From Amycolatopsis dendrobii (GTDB taxonomy: Bacteria; Actinomycetota; Actinomycetes; Mycobacteriales; Pseudonocardiaceae): DNA of 64,000 nucleotides. Below the pieces are notes generated by a model. That model worked only from the letters and a program-made list of their open reading frames with translations, ran no database searches and was not told the DNA's origin. The DNA is taken from NCBI RefSeq assembly GCF_014145675.1, contig NZ_JACGZW010000008.1, positions 248,001 through 312,000 of the forward strand, written 5' to 3'. Shown piece by piece: positions 42,848-52,162 of the stretch. The position numbers and the translations under genes are program-made. Each line of letters begins with the position of its first letter. Within the stretch, counting starts at the first letter, position 1.

Positions 42848-43643
42848 AGTAGTCCTGGTCGAGCGGCGTCGAGGTGTACTGCCAGAAGGTGTAGAAACCC
42901 CAGTTGTAGGGCAGCGCACCCGGCGACGACGAGTACGCCGCCACCCACAGCGGGTTGGTCGAGCTGAAGTCGCCCTTGTTGCCGGTGCACTGGGTCCACC
43001 AGCTGGTGGCCGTGTAGATCACCGGCCAGCGCGACGTCTTCACGTGGTACTCGTCGCTGAAGGCCTTGATCCACGACACCATCGCGGACTGGCTCAGCCC
43101 GTAGCAGGCGGAGCTGGGCCCCCATTCGATGTCGAGCGTGCCGGGCAGGGTCTTGCCGTCCTTCGACCAGCCGCCGCCGTGCGCGACGAAGTAGTCGGCC
43201 TGCGCCGCGCCGCCGGACAGATCGGGCCGGCCGTAGTGGTACGCGCCGCGGATCATGCCGACGTTGTACGAGCCGTTGTACTGCTGGGTGAAGTCCGGGT
43301 TCTGGTAGCCGGTGCCCTCGGTCGCCTTCACGTAGGCGAACCGCTTGCCCTGGTTCCAATAGGACTGCCAGTCGACCGCGCCCTGGTAGCTGCTCACGTC
43401 GATGCCCGCCGTGGTGGTCTCGACCGACGCGGGCGCGACCGCCGTGCCGCCGGGCTCGTGCGCCCGGATGGAGGCGCCCATCTGATGGTTGTCCGGAGTC
43501 TCGGTCGAAGTGCTCGCGGCTGCGGCAGGTGCAGCCGAGGCGTTCGACGCGGTCGCCACGAGCAGGGCGGCAGCCGCGGCGAGCACCGCACCGGTCAGGC
43601 GGCGGCGCGCCCTCCCGGCGGGTCCCCAGTGGTGAGTCGTCAT
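42804..43643 (-). CDS. Secreted GH25 lysozyme
   Basis: A 279-residue exported muramidase. The signal peptide (RRRLTGAVLAAAAALLVATA) cleaves near ASA at about 37. The GH25 domain starts at AGIDVSSYQGAVDW, with FAYVKATEGTGYQNPDF and the catalytic-region strand LPGTLDIEWG; the carboxylates are likely Asp in GIDVS and Asp/Glu in LDIEWG. It cleaves peptidoglycan glycan chains. There is no separate wall-binding domain. Confidence 0.9.
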   Translation of the reverse strand: MTTHHWGPAGRARRRLTGAVLAAAAALLVATASNASAAPAAAASTSTETPDNHQMGASIRAHEPGGTAVAPASVETTTAGIDVSSYQGAVDWQSYWNQGKRFAYVKATEGTGYQNPDFTQQYNGSYNVGMIRGAYHYGRPDLSGGAAQADYFVAHGGGWSKDGKTLPGTLDIEWGPSSACYGLSQSAMVSWIKAFSDEYHVKTSRWPVIYTATSWWTQCTGNKGDFSSTNPLWVAAYSSSPGALPYNWGFYTFWQYTSTPLDQDYFSAGIDRLKVLATG

Positions 43644-43737
43644 GACAGGTCCTTTCGGATGCCCTCGCGACGTGCCACCCGATCAGGTGGCACGAGGACC
43701 TGATTCTGTTACTAAATGTGATGCACTGTCACTGCTC

Positions 43738-43759
43738 CAAGTGAACTAATTTCCACTTG
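43738..43759. promoter_or_regulatory. Inverted repeat upstream of the GH25 gene
   Basis: CAAGTG (43738-43743) and CACTTG (43754-43759) are perfect 6-bp arms in an unusually AT-rich island, about 95 bp upstream of the lysozyme start. It is a candidate operator. Confidence 0.35.
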
Positions 43760-43854
43760 ACCGGACAACGGGAAAGACATTCTCAGTAGGCCGTTGCGGT
43801 CGAGTTCCGGGAAAACGCCGCCGGCCGGCCGCCGCCGCCTTACTCTCCTCGGCC

Positions 43855-44772
43855 ATGTCGAAACCTCGAAGAACCCGGACGCTCCTCCAGCTTCTGGCCG
43901 TCCTCCTGTCCCTGGCCGCGACCGGCACTGGCACCGCGGAAGCAGGCGAACCGACTCTGCTGCACTTCAACCACGGCTACGGCGTCCTCGACCGCGAGAC
44001 CGCCGACGCCATCGAGCATTCGTCCTACCTCAAGGACTTCGCGAACTTCCAGGTCCGCACCACCACCGGCGCGGGCGGCGAAAAGTGGACCGGCCGCTAC
44101 CTGATGGGCCGGGAAACCTACGTGGAACTCTTCGGTGTCGGCGACGTCCCCGGCAAGGACGGCGACCTCGGTTCGGCGGGCCTGGGAGTCTCGGTCGAAC
44201 ACACCGGCCAACTGTCCACAGTGGTCCAGCACCTGCACGACGCCGGCATCGCGAACCCGCTGGAATTCCTGCAGACCCGGGACTTCGGCGACGGCAAGCC
44301 GGTCCCGTGGTTCAACGGAGTCTTCACCACCGACCAGTACGACACCTTCGGCGCCTGGGGCATGGAGTACCGCGAGGAGTACTTCGCCGACCCGCGCAGC
44401 AACACCGGCCCGGCCCAATATCCTGGCGACATCAGCCGCAACCGCTACCTGCCGGACGACTACCGCGACCACCAGATGCGCGACGTCACCGGCGTCCGCC
44501 TGGGCATCACCGCACGCGACCTGGCCAACACCCTGCCCCTGCTGCGCGCCGGAGGAATGACCGTACGTCAGTTCCCCACCGGCGCCCTCGCCTCAGACGG
44601 CATGACCACCATCCGCTTCGACACGGTCCCCGCAGACCAAGTCGGCCTGCGACAACTCGACTTCGCCCTGAACTCCCCCACCGGAACGAAGCACGTCGAA
44701 CGCCTAGGCCACTCCACCCTTACCGTCGGCCCAGGCGCCCACGCCCGCTGGACCTTCACCATCCACACCTGA
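43855..44772 (+). CDS. DUF5829 family secreted protein
   Basis: A 305-residue protein with a signal peptide (cleavage near AEA, about 30). The DUF5829 opening LLHFNHGYGVLDRETADAIE and YLMGRETYVELFGVGDV are clear. The family's role is unknown; the conserved His/Glu residues (FNH, VEHTG) suggest a VOC-like fold, which is speculation. The ATG at 43855 is used. A repeat-rich intergenic region follows. Confidence 0.75.
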   Translation: MSKPRRTRTLLQLLAVLLSLAATGTGTAEAGEPTLLHFNHGYGVLDRETADAIEHSSYLKDFANFQVRTTTGAGGEKWTGRYLMGRETYVELFGVGDVPGKDGDLGSAGLGVSVEHTGQLSTVVQHLHDAGIANPLEFLQTRDFGDGKPVPWFNGVFTTDQYDTFGAWGMEYREEYFADPRSNTGPAQYPGDISRNRYLPDDYRDHQMRDVTGVRLGITARDLANTLPLLRAGGMTVRQFPTGALASDGMTTIRFDTVPADQVGLRQLDFALNSPTGTKHVERLGHSTLTVGPGAHARWTFTIHT

Positions 44773-44805
44773 CCAAGTCTGTGAGGGACCCCCGCCGCCA
44801 CGAAT

Positions 44806-44891
44806 GCGCCCCCAATGTGGCATTGGGTGCATCCCACGCACCGAACGCCACATTGGGTGCATCTGACGCACCCAATGCCACATTGGGGCGC
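44806..44891. repeat. Cluster of three palindromic 23-25 bp units
   Basis: Units at 44806-44830, 44838-44860 and 44868-44891 share the core GCACCCAATGCCACATTGGG. The first is inverted relative to the other two, so units 1 and 3 form a near-perfect long inverted repeat. It starts 33 bp after the DUF5829 stop and can act as a terminator; it looks like an interspersed palindromic element. Confidence 0.65.
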
Positions 44892-44978
44892 TAGCCCCAC
44901 CCCCTACGACACCGCAGCCAGTGCACCCAACCATCGAGGCACCCAGCCCTCCCCCAACCCCGATACGAAGCCGCCCTG

Positions 44979-45035
44979 CGGTTCGGGGGTGCTTGTCAAG
45001 GCATCTTTCCCGCCTTGACAAGCACCCCCGAACCG
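44979..45035. terminator. Perfect 24-bp stem-loop before the LAL gene end
   Basis: Arms at 44979-45002 (starting CGGTTCGGGGGTGCTTGTCA) and 45012-45035 with a 9-base loop ATCTTTCCC. It lies between convergent DUF5829 and LAL genes and suits a bidirectional terminator. Confidence 0.7.
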
Positions 45036-45108
45036 TCAGCACAATGGGCTAACGGGGTGCCCCACGCAACCCAAGACCGGGCCGATGTCGCCGCCAGGCG
45101 ACGAGCAG

Positions 45109-47748
45109 TCACCCCTCCCCGTCCTCCCCAGACCGCAACACCGCCAACTCAGTCCGCCCCCGAATCCCCAACTTCGCGTATATCCGCGTCAAGTGATACT
45201 GCACAGTCTTCACCGACAAGAACAACTCCGCAGCCACCTCCCGATTCGACTGCCCCCGAGCCACCATCCGCGCCACCGCCTCCTCCTGGGGCGTCAAAGA
45301 ATCCGCCCCGCCCCGCGGCAAATGCACGCCCCCAGCCCGCAACTCCCGTTCACACCGAGCCACATAAGCAACCGCCCCCATGGAAGCGAACCCATCCCGA
45401 GCAGCGACCAGCTGCGTATCCGCCCGAGCCCGCCGCCCCAGCCTCCGCAACGTCTGTCCATAAGCGAACGCGATCCGAGCTTGGTCGTACCGCAACGGCA
45501 ACGCCCCGATCATCTCCAGCGCAGCGTCAAACGCCGCCACCGCACCCACATGATCATTCCGCGCCCCCAGCAACCGTCCGCGCGCAGCAGCGAGACGAGC
45601 CCGCGCCGAAGCATGCTCCCGCTTCCCGGCAGCCCGCTCATGCGGAGCCAAAAAGACATCCGCCTCCTCCGGCCGTCCGCTAAGGACCAAGGCATGCGCG
45701 TACAGATCATGCCAGGGCCAATGCCCCGGCTCGTCCACCGAAGTCGGCAACGACAACCGCGTCAAGGGATGCAACGCCCGCAACACCCCGGCGGAATCCG
45801 CGGCGGCCTCAGCGACCTGCGCCCGCGCCAGCAACGCAGGAACCCGCATGATCTCGTAATCCTGCGGCCCGGAAGCACAAGCCAGCAACGCCTCCTCCGC
45901 CCGCCCTTGGTCCCCGCGCAACGCGTGCACCGCGGCCGAGGTCCACCGCAGCAACGGCGCGGTGATCACAATCCCCGTCCGGTCCACCAAGACGAGCGCT
46001 TCCCGGACCACCCGCAACGCGTCGTCCCATTCCCCGCTCAGGAACAACGTCCGCGCCAGCCAAGCCTGCGCCCACAAGGAAATCCGCGCCGAACCGCCCA
46101 GATAACTAGTGGGCACAGCGCTTTCCAGATCCACCCGGGCGTCGTCGATCCGATCCGTGAGCAGGTTCAGCCATCCCCGTGCCATCACGATCCGCTGCGC
46201 CTGCGCGCCATGCCGGATCCGCTCGGCCAGCTGCCCGTAATCCCGCCGAGCCTGCTTGGCCCGCCCGGACGCGGCAAGCCCCAGCCCCCGGATCGCCGCC
46301 GCCTCCACCGCGGCCGGGGTCTCCGGTACAGCTAGTTCAAGAGCCCGGTCCGCCCACCGCACGAGATCCTCCGCGGAGTACCGGCACAGCGCGTCCAGCA
46401 CATACCGCTGACATATCAACGCGGCCGTCTCCGGATCCCGCGCGGCGTTGACGATATCCCAAGCCCGGCTCAACCGTCCGCCAGCTTCAGCAGCCCGACC
46501 GCGCACCACTGCGAGATAGCCCAGCACCGCGTCCCGCAACGGCGTCTCGCGCACACTCTCGACTTCCGGAGCAAGCGCAGCCGCCCGAAACACATCGCCG
46601 GCACCGATCAACGCATCGACCGCGCGGGTGATCCGCGCCTGACGCAGCTCGGCGTCCTCAGTGAGCCGCCCAGCGTCGTTGAGCAGCACCGCAGCCGTCC
46701 CCCACGCCCCCGCCGCGGCCCGCTCGACCGCCAACGCGTCAAGCCGATCCGCGACGCCCGCGTCCGGCACCGGACTGGCCGCCACCAGCAACCGCAAACT
46801 CCGCGCCGGATCCTCGACCAGCTCCGCCGCCCTCCGCTGCAGCTTCGACCGCCGCTGCGGCCCCAGCCCCGCGAGCACAGCCGCCCGGACCATCGGATCC
46901 GGCGGCCCCACCTCCGCGAGCCCGCGCGGCGCGAGTTCGACCAACCGCGCCGCGCACGCCTCGTCCAGCACCGGCAACGGATCCCCGTCGAGATCGGCCA
47001 GCGACGCCGCCGACCGCACCGCCGCACCAGCGCCCAGCACCGCAACCGCCGCGACAAACCGTTCCGCCGCGGGGGAAAGCCTCGAGATGCGTTCGCGGAC
47101 CGAAGCGGCAACCGCGGCCGGTGCGGGAAGATTCGGATCGAACCCGGCCCAGGTGGCCCGGGGCACCTCAGTCAGCAGCTGCACCACGTACCGCGGCCGG
47201 CCAAGAGTGTGGCGGCACAGCCGTTCGGCCATCGTCGGATGCAAGGCGATGCCGCGCGCCGAGGCCAGTTCGGACACTTCCGCGGCGTCCAGCGGCGGCA
47301 CGCGCACCTCGTCGCCGGACATCCGGGCGAGCAGCTCCAGAACGTCCGCGCGAGCACGAGAATCGCCGGTCGCGACAGTGAGCAGCACCGTCGCCCGCGC
47401 CGCCGGATGGTGCCGCAGCAGTGACGACAGTGTCCGCACGGAGTCCACATCGGCCAGTTGCGCGTCGTCGATCACCAGCAACGTCCCCGGCACCAGCTCC
47501 GCCGCGATCCGTCCCGCGAGCGGCAGCGGGCCGCCGTCGGCCGACAACTCCGGGAACAGCTGCCGCAGCACGGCGAACGCGCTGTCGCTTTCCCATTCGG
47601 CCGCGGTCGCCCGGAGCACCGGCCCGGGGAACGCGTCGGCGGCGCGGCGCGCCAGCGTGGTGCGCCCGCATCCGGCGGGACCGCACAGCAGCACCGCGCG
47701 TCCCGCCAGGGACAGCAGGCCGGCCAGCTCCTCCGCCGCTGTCGTCAC
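45109..47748 (-). CDS. LAL-type LuxR regulator, candidate BenR
   Basis: An 879-residue large ATP-binding LuxR regulator. Walker A is GPAGCGRTT at about 23-31 and Walker B is LLVIDDAQLADVD; a long helical-repeat middle follows, and the C-terminal LuxR HTH reads LTPQEEAVARMVARGQSNRE, then VAAELFLSVKTVQYHLTRIY. In Corynebacterium glutamicum a LuxR-type BenR activates the ben operon; this gene lies directly after and in the same direction as the ben genes, so it may do the same here. The GTG at 47748, with GGGGAGG just upstream, is 30 bp after the benCD stop. Confidence 0.85.
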   Translation of the reverse strand: MTTAAEELAGLLSLAGRAVLLCGPAGCGRTTLARRAADAFPGPVLRATAAEWESDSAFAVLRQLFPELSADGGPLPLAGRIAAELVPGTLLVIDDAQLADVDSVRTLSSLLRHHPAARATVLLTVATGDSRARADVLELLARMSGDEVRVPPLDAAEVSELASARGIALHPTMAERLCRHTLGRPRYVVQLLTEVPRATWAGFDPNLPAPAAVAASVRERISRLSPAAERFVAAVAVLGAGAAVRSAASLADLDGDPLPVLDEACAARLVELAPRGLAEVGPPDPMVRAAVLAGLGPQRRSKLQRRAAELVEDPARSLRLLVAASPVPDAGVADRLDALAVERAAAGAWGTAAVLLNDAGRLTEDAELRQARITRAVDALIGAGDVFRAAALAPEVESVRETPLRDAVLGYLAVVRGRAAEAGGRLSRAWDIVNAARDPETAALICQRYVLDALCRYSAEDLVRWADRALELAVPETPAAVEAAAIRGLGLAASGRAKQARRDYGQLAERIRHGAQAQRIVMARGWLNLLTDRIDDARVDLESAVPTSYLGGSARISLWAQAWLARTLFLSGEWDDALRVVREALVLVDRTGIVITAPLLRWTSAAVHALRGDQGRAEEALLACASGPQDYEIMRVPALLARAQVAEAAADSAGVLRALHPLTRLSLPTSVDEPGHWPWHDLYAHALVLSGRPEEADVFLAPHERAAGKREHASARARLAAARGRLLGARNDHVGAVAAFDAALEMIGALPLRYDQARIAFAYGQTLRRLGRRARADTQLVAARDGFASMGAVAYVARCERELRAGGVHLPRGGADSLTPQEEAVARMVARGQSNREVAAELFLSVKTVQYHLTRIYAKLGIRGRTELAVLRSGEDGEG

Positions 47749-47777
47749 GGTCCTCCCCGCTTCGCCGAATGCCTCCG

Positions 47778-50273
47778 TCAGCCGGGATCGCCCCCGGCGA
47801 CGGGCAGGACGGTGCCGGTGACGTACGAGGCCTCGTCCGAGGCCAGGAACGCGATCGCCGCGGCCTGCTCGTCCAGGGTGCCGTACCGCTTCAGCAATGA
47901 CGACCCGACAGTCTGGTCGATGTGCGCCTGGAACCACTCCCGTTCCTGGTCAGTGGCCGGATCGGGGCCGCCGCGCGGGATCCGCCGCGGCGGGGCCTCG
48001 GTGCCGCCCGGCGCGGTCGCGACCACGCGGACGCCCGCGTCGGCGTACTCGAACGCCAGCGACGCGGTCAGCGCGTTGATCCCGCCCTTCGCCGCCGAAT
48101 ACGGGATCCGGTGGATGCCGCGGGTGGCCGCCGACGACACGTTCACGATCACCCCGCCGCCCCGCTGCGCCATCGACGGCAGCGCGGCCCGGCAGGAGAA
48201 CAGCGCGGTCAGCAAGGACCGGCGGAGTTCGGCCTCGATCTCGTCCGGGCCGAACTCGGTGAACGGCTTGAACCGCAGCGCGCCGCCGACGTTGTTGACC
48301 AGCACGTCGATCCGGCCGAACCGGGCCAGCGCCGCCTCCGCGACCGCCTGCGCGCCCGCCCAGGTCTCCAGGTCGGCGACGACCGCGGCGGCCTCGGGCA
48401 GCTCGTCGGCGAGGCCGCTGACCAGGCCGGACCGGTCGGCGAGCACCAGCGCGCCGCCCTCCGCGGCGATCCGCCGGGCCGTCGCCTCGCCGATCCCTTG
48501 CGCGGCGCCGGTGACCACCACGACCTTGCCCGCGAACCGTCCTGGCGACAGGAATTTCGGTCCCGCCGCCGCGCCGCCCATCGCCCGCCGGGTGGTGACC
48601 TTCGACCGTTCCGCGTGCTCGGCGACCAGCCGTCGCGCGGCCGCCCGGTCCCCGGACTCGAACGCGGCGACCAGGTCGAGGTGGTCTTGCGTGCAACGCG
48701 GATGGCACCAGGTCGCGTTGCGCAGCGTTTCGGCCATGTGGCCTTTCACGCCGAGCGCCTGATATGCCTGCAAGAGATGCTCGTTGCCGGTGAGCGTGAA
48801 CAGGTAGTCGTGGAACGCCGCGTTGGTTTCGGTGTAGGCCGCGGCGTCCAGGAACCGGTCACCGTCCACATAGGGCACTGTCGACTCGGCGAGCAGCCGG
48901 TACCCGGCGAGCTGGCCCGAGGTGAGCCGTCCGATGGTCAGTTCGAGCGCACCCAGTTCGAGGGCCTGCCGGGCCTCGAAAACCGCGTCCGATTCGTGCA
49001 CCGACGGGTGTTCCTCGCCGATTTCGTACTCGCCCGGCGTTTCGTCGGCCGCGGGCAGCATTTCCTGGCCCGCGATCGTGCGGGCGACCCGCGCCTCTTC
49101 CGCCGCGGACAACACCGCTCCGGCCCGCAGCGGGGCCAGTTCGACCGTCGGGAACAGCTCCTGCCCGGCCAGCACGCGGCCCGCGCCGAACTCCAGCTCC
49201 GGCTCGGGCTCGGGCTCGGGCGGCGCCACGGCAACCGGCTCGACTGGGATCTCAGGAGCCCGAACTGGCGCCGCCAGCGCGAACTTCTCGTAGTAGAACC
49301 CGGTCGGCTCGAACCCAGCCGACGCGAAGTGCCCACGCACCGCCTCCACCATCGGCGGCGGGCCGCACAAGTACACCGCGACATCCCCGCCGTGCAGGTG
49401 CTCGTCCCGGATCAGCGTGGTCACATAGCCCTTGTTCGGCGCGGCGCTCCCCGGATCGGACACGCAGTAATCCCAGGTCAGCCCGGGAACCTCCGCCGCG
49501 AGCTTCTCCAGTGTCGCCGTCTCGACCAGGTCGTCGTCGGTGCTCACGCCGTACACGAGATGCGCGGGCCTGGCCACGCCGGAATCACGCATGGTGCGCA
49601 CAATGGACAGAATCGGCGCGAGTCCGGTGCCTCCGGCCAGCAGCAGCACCGGCCGGTCCGTCTCGCGCAGGAAGAAACTCCCGTGCGGTCCGGTGAACGT
49701 CAGCTCGTCGCCGGATTTCGCCCGCCCAGTCAGGTAATCCGACATGACGCCGCCCGGCGAGAGCTTCACCAGGAAGGTCAGCCGCTCGTCCTCGGGCGCG
49801 TTGCTGAACGAGTACGACCGCGTCACCTCGGTGCCCGGAACAGTGATGTTCACGTACTGCCCAGGAAGAAACGCGAGCCGGTCCCGGTCGCGGATCTCGA
49901 CGGTGAGCGACATCGTCGTCGGCGAAAGCCGGTCCAGCGCGACAAGAGTCCCGTGATGTTCGGCGGCCTGCGTCTTCGCGACCGCCGACGTGCTCGCGAT
50001 CTGCAACACCAGATCGGATTTCGGCTTCATGCTGCACGGCAGCACATAACCGCGCTCCGCCTCGTCCGCGCTCAACGCGTCTTCGAGATAAGACCCGCCC
50101 TCGTACTCCCCCGATTCGCAGAACGCCTTGCAGGTTCCGCACGCGCCGTCGCGGCAGTCGAGCGGGATGTTGATGCGCTGCCGGTACGACGCGTCCGCGA
50201 CAGTCTGCTCCGGCGCGCAGGTGACGAAGCGAGTGACACCGTCCTCAAAGGACAGAGCGATCCGGTGGTTCAT
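47778..50273 (-). CDS. benC: Fused benzoate dioxygenase reductase (BenC) - FCD domain - dihydrodiol dehydrogenase (BenD)
   Basis: An 831-residue three-part protein. Residues ~1-90 are a [2Fe-2S] ferredoxin (Cys40, 45, 48, 80; LDCRDGACGTCKAFC), ~100-340 an FNR reductase (VTRSYSFSNAP, LLLAGGTGLAPILS, LCGPPPM). After a Pro/Glu-rich linker (~345-372), residues ~375-560 form an FCD/FadR-C-like domain (NAAFHDYLFTLTGNEHLL; AAFESGDRAAARRLVAEH). From ~570 to the end is an SDR (VVVTGAAQGIGEATARRIAA; NNVGG; YSAAK) matching BenD. It reduces BenA and then oxidises the benzoate cis-diol to catechol. It lies 12 bp after benB. There is no break or stop between parts, so the fusion appears real. Confidence 0.88.
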   Translation of the reverse strand: MNHRIALSFEDGVTRFVTCAPEQTVADASYRQRINIPLDCRDGACGTCKAFCESGEYEGGSYLEDALSADEAERGYVLPCSMKPKSDLVLQIASTSAVAKTQAAEHHGTLVALDRLSPTTMSLTVEIRDRDRLAFLPGQYVNITVPGTEVTRSYSFSNAPEDERLTFLVKLSPGGVMSDYLTGRAKSGDELTFTGPHGSFFLRETDRPVLLLAGGTGLAPILSIVRTMRDSGVARPAHLVYGVSTDDDLVETATLEKLAAEVPGLTWDYCVSDPGSAAPNKGYVTTLIRDEHLHGGDVAVYLCGPPPMVEAVRGHFASAGFEPTGFYYEKFALAAPVRAPEIPVEPVAVAPPEPEPEPELEFGAGRVLAGQELFPTVELAPLRAGAVLSAAEEARVARTIAGQEMLPAADETPGEYEIGEEHPSVHESDAVFEARQALELGALELTIGRLTSGQLAGYRLLAESTVPYVDGDRFLDAAAYTETNAAFHDYLFTLTGNEHLLQAYQALGVKGHMAETLRNATWCHPRCTQDHLDLVAAFESGDRAAARRLVAEHAERSKVTTRRAMGGAAAGPKFLSPGRFAGKVVVVTGAAQGIGEATARRIAAEGGALVLADRSGLVSGLADELPEAAAVVADLETWAGAQAVAEAALARFGRIDVLVNNVGGALRFKPFTEFGPDEIEAELRRSLLTALFSCRAALPSMAQRGGGVIVNVSSAATRGIHRIPYSAAKGGINALTASLAFEYADAGVRVVATAPGGTEAPPRRIPRGGPDPATDQEREWFQAHIDQTVGSSLLKRYGTLDEQAAAIAFLASDEASYVTGTVLPVAGGDPG

Positions 50274-50285
50274 GACCGCCTCCGC

Positions 50286-50795
50286 TCAGAAGTGGTACAC
50301 GTCGACGACGTGGTGGATGTAGTCGTTCTTGAGCACCACCGTCTTTCGCCGGATCAGCGGCGACGGCCCGGAGAAATCGATGGTGCAGAACGAGGTCCCG
50401 TAATACGGATCGACCGTGTTGTACCGGAAGTACATCGTGTGCCAGTTGAACCGCACGTCCACCAGATCGCCGTGCCGCTCGATCAGCTCGACATTCGAGA
50501 TGTTGTGGCTGGTCCGCGGTTCCGGAATGGACGTCGCGCTCGACCGTTCGGTGCGGATCCGGAACACGCGGTCCTCGAGCCCGCCCTTGTTCGGGTAGTA
50601 GATCAGCGAGATATCGCGCTGCGGGTCCTCGGTGAGCAGATCGTCGTCGCCCCAGGAAGGCATCCAGTACACGACGTCGTCGGCGTAGCATTCCAGCCAC
50701 TTCTCGAACTCGCGGTCGTCCAGATACCGCGCCTCGCGGTAGAGGAACTGTTCGACGTCGTGCTGGGTGATGGTTTTCTCGGCGGCGGCGGTCAT
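50286..50795 (-). CDS. benB: Benzoate 1,2-dioxygenase small subunit BenB
   Basis: A 169-residue ring-hydroxylating dioxygenase beta subunit (NTF2 fold). VEQFLYREARYLDDREFEKW is the typical opening, followed by WLECYADDVVYWMP and HNISNVELIE. With BenA it forms the hexameric oxygenase. The ATG overlaps the benA stop (ATGA). Confidence 0.93.
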   Translation of the reverse strand: MTAAAEKTITQHDVEQFLYREARYLDDREFEKWLECYADDVVYWMPSWGDDDLLTEDPQRDISLIYYPNKGGLEDRVFRIRTERSSATSIPEPRTSHNISNVELIERHGDLVDVRFNWHTMYFRYNTVDPYYGTSFCTIDFSGPSPLIRRKTVVLKNDYIHHVVDVYHF

Positions 50796-52162
50796 CGGGC
50801 TTCTCCTCGAACGGCCTGCTCGCGGGCGATCGCCGCGCGCATGGTTTCCTGCCAATACCCGTGCTGCACCGGGTAAAGACCCTCGTCCTCGTTCTTCTGC
50901 CCGGCCGACACGACCCCGTCCAGCCCGAGCGACGACGCGACCTCGTCCGGCCCGGTCAGCCAATGCCGCGCACCGCGGCTCATGTCGTTCCATGGCGCGG
51001 CCGTCGCGCGGAAAGTGAGCTGGCAGGACCGGAATTCCTCCAGGTCGTCCGGCGTCGCCATGCCCGAGGCGTTGAAGAAATCCTCGTACTGCCGGATCCG
51101 CCACGCCCGCGATTCGGCGCTTTCGCCCTTCGGCGCGATGCAGTAGATGGTGACCTCGGTCTTGTCCGGCGCGATCGGCCGGAAATGCCGGATCTGCGTC
51201 GAGAACTGGTCCATCAGGTACACGTTGGGGTACACGCACAGGTTCCGGGACCCGCGCACCATGAACTCGCCCTTGGCGTCGCCGTAGCGCTCCTTCAGCT
51301 CCGCCATCCGCGGCCACAGCGGCCGGTCCTGCGGATTGCCCGCCCAGGTCCACAGGCACAGGTGCCCGTGCGGGAACGACCAGTAGCCGCCGCCGGACTT
51401 GCCCCACGAACCGGCGTCGAGGGTCTTGGTGTCGTTCGCCGATTCGCCGGTGTCGCGCCGGGCCGTGGTGGCCGCGTAATTCCAGTGCGTCGCGGTGACG
51501 TGGTAGCCGTCCGCGCCGTTCTCCGCCTGGACCTTCCAGTTGCCGTCGTAGGTGTACGTGGACGCCCCGCGCAGTACTTCAAGTCCGTCCGGTGACTGGT
51601 CCACGAGCATGTCGATCACCTTGGTGGCGTCGCCGAGGTGCTCGGTCAGCGGCAGCACATCCGGGTTCAGGCTGCCGAACAAGAACCCGCGGTAGGACTC
51701 GAAGCGGGCGACCTTCGTCAGGTCGTGCGAGCCGTCGGTGTCGAACGAATCCGGGTAGCCCGCCCCGTCCGGGTCCTTCACCTTGAGCAGCTTGCCGTCG
51801 TTGCGGAAGGTCCAGCCGTGGAACGGGCAGGTCAGCGTCGGCCGGTTGTCGCGTTTGCGCCGGCAGATCATCGCTCCGCGATGCGCGCAGGCGTTGATCA
51901 GGCAGTGCAGTTCGCCCGCCTTGCCGCGGGTGATGACGACGGGCTGGCGGCCGATCGTGGTGGTGAAGTAGTCGCCGAGGTTCGGCAGCTGGCTCTCGTG
52001 CGCGAGGTAGATCCAGTTGCCCTCGAAGATGTGCGTCATCTCGAGTTCGAAAATCTCCTCGTCGGTGAAGATCCGGCGGTTCGCGCGGTAGACGCCCGCC
52101 TCCGGGTCCTCCACCACCGCGTCCGCGACTATCGCGGCGGCGTGGGCATGCGGCTCGGCCAT
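50792..52162 (-). CDS. benA: Benzoate 1,2-dioxygenase large subunit BenA
   Basis: A 456-residue Rieske oxygenase alpha subunit. Rieske ligands lie in NACAHRGAM and TCPFHGWTF; the catalytic iron ligands are in ENGADGYHVTATHW. It dihydroxylates benzoate to the 1,2-cis-diol. GGAGGAGTC immediately precedes the ATG. It is the first gene of the ben operon and divergent from the LysR-cat genes. Specificity for benzoate rather than anthranilate or toluate is inferred from the BenCD and cat context. Confidence 0.92.
   Translation of the reverse strand: MAEPHAHAAAIVADAVVEDPEAGVYRANRRIFTDEEIFELEMTHIFEGNWIYLAHESQLPNLGDYFTTTIGRQPVVITRGKAGELHCLINACAHRGAMICRRKRDNRPTLTCPFHGWTFRNDGKLLKVKDPDGAGYPDSFDTDGSHDLTKVARFESYRGFLFGSLNPDVLPLTEHLGDATKVIDMLVDQSPDGLEVLRGASTYTYDGNWKVQAENGADGYHVTATHWNYAATTARRDTGESANDTKTLDAGSWGKSGGGYWSFPHGHLCLWTWAGNPQDRPLWPRMAELKERYGDAKGEFMVRGSRNLCVYPNVYLMDQFSTQIRHFRPIAPDKTEVTIYCIAPKGESAESRAWRIRQYEDFFNASGMATPDDLEEFRSCQLTFRATAAPWNDMSRGARHWLTGPDEVASSLGLDGVVSAGQKNEDEGLYPVQHGYWQETMRAAIAREQAVRGEAR

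Noticed and set aside
47749..47937. Upstream extension of the LAL frame
   Set aside because: It lies within the BenD coding part and is Arg-rich; the GTG at 47748 follows a GGGGAGG.
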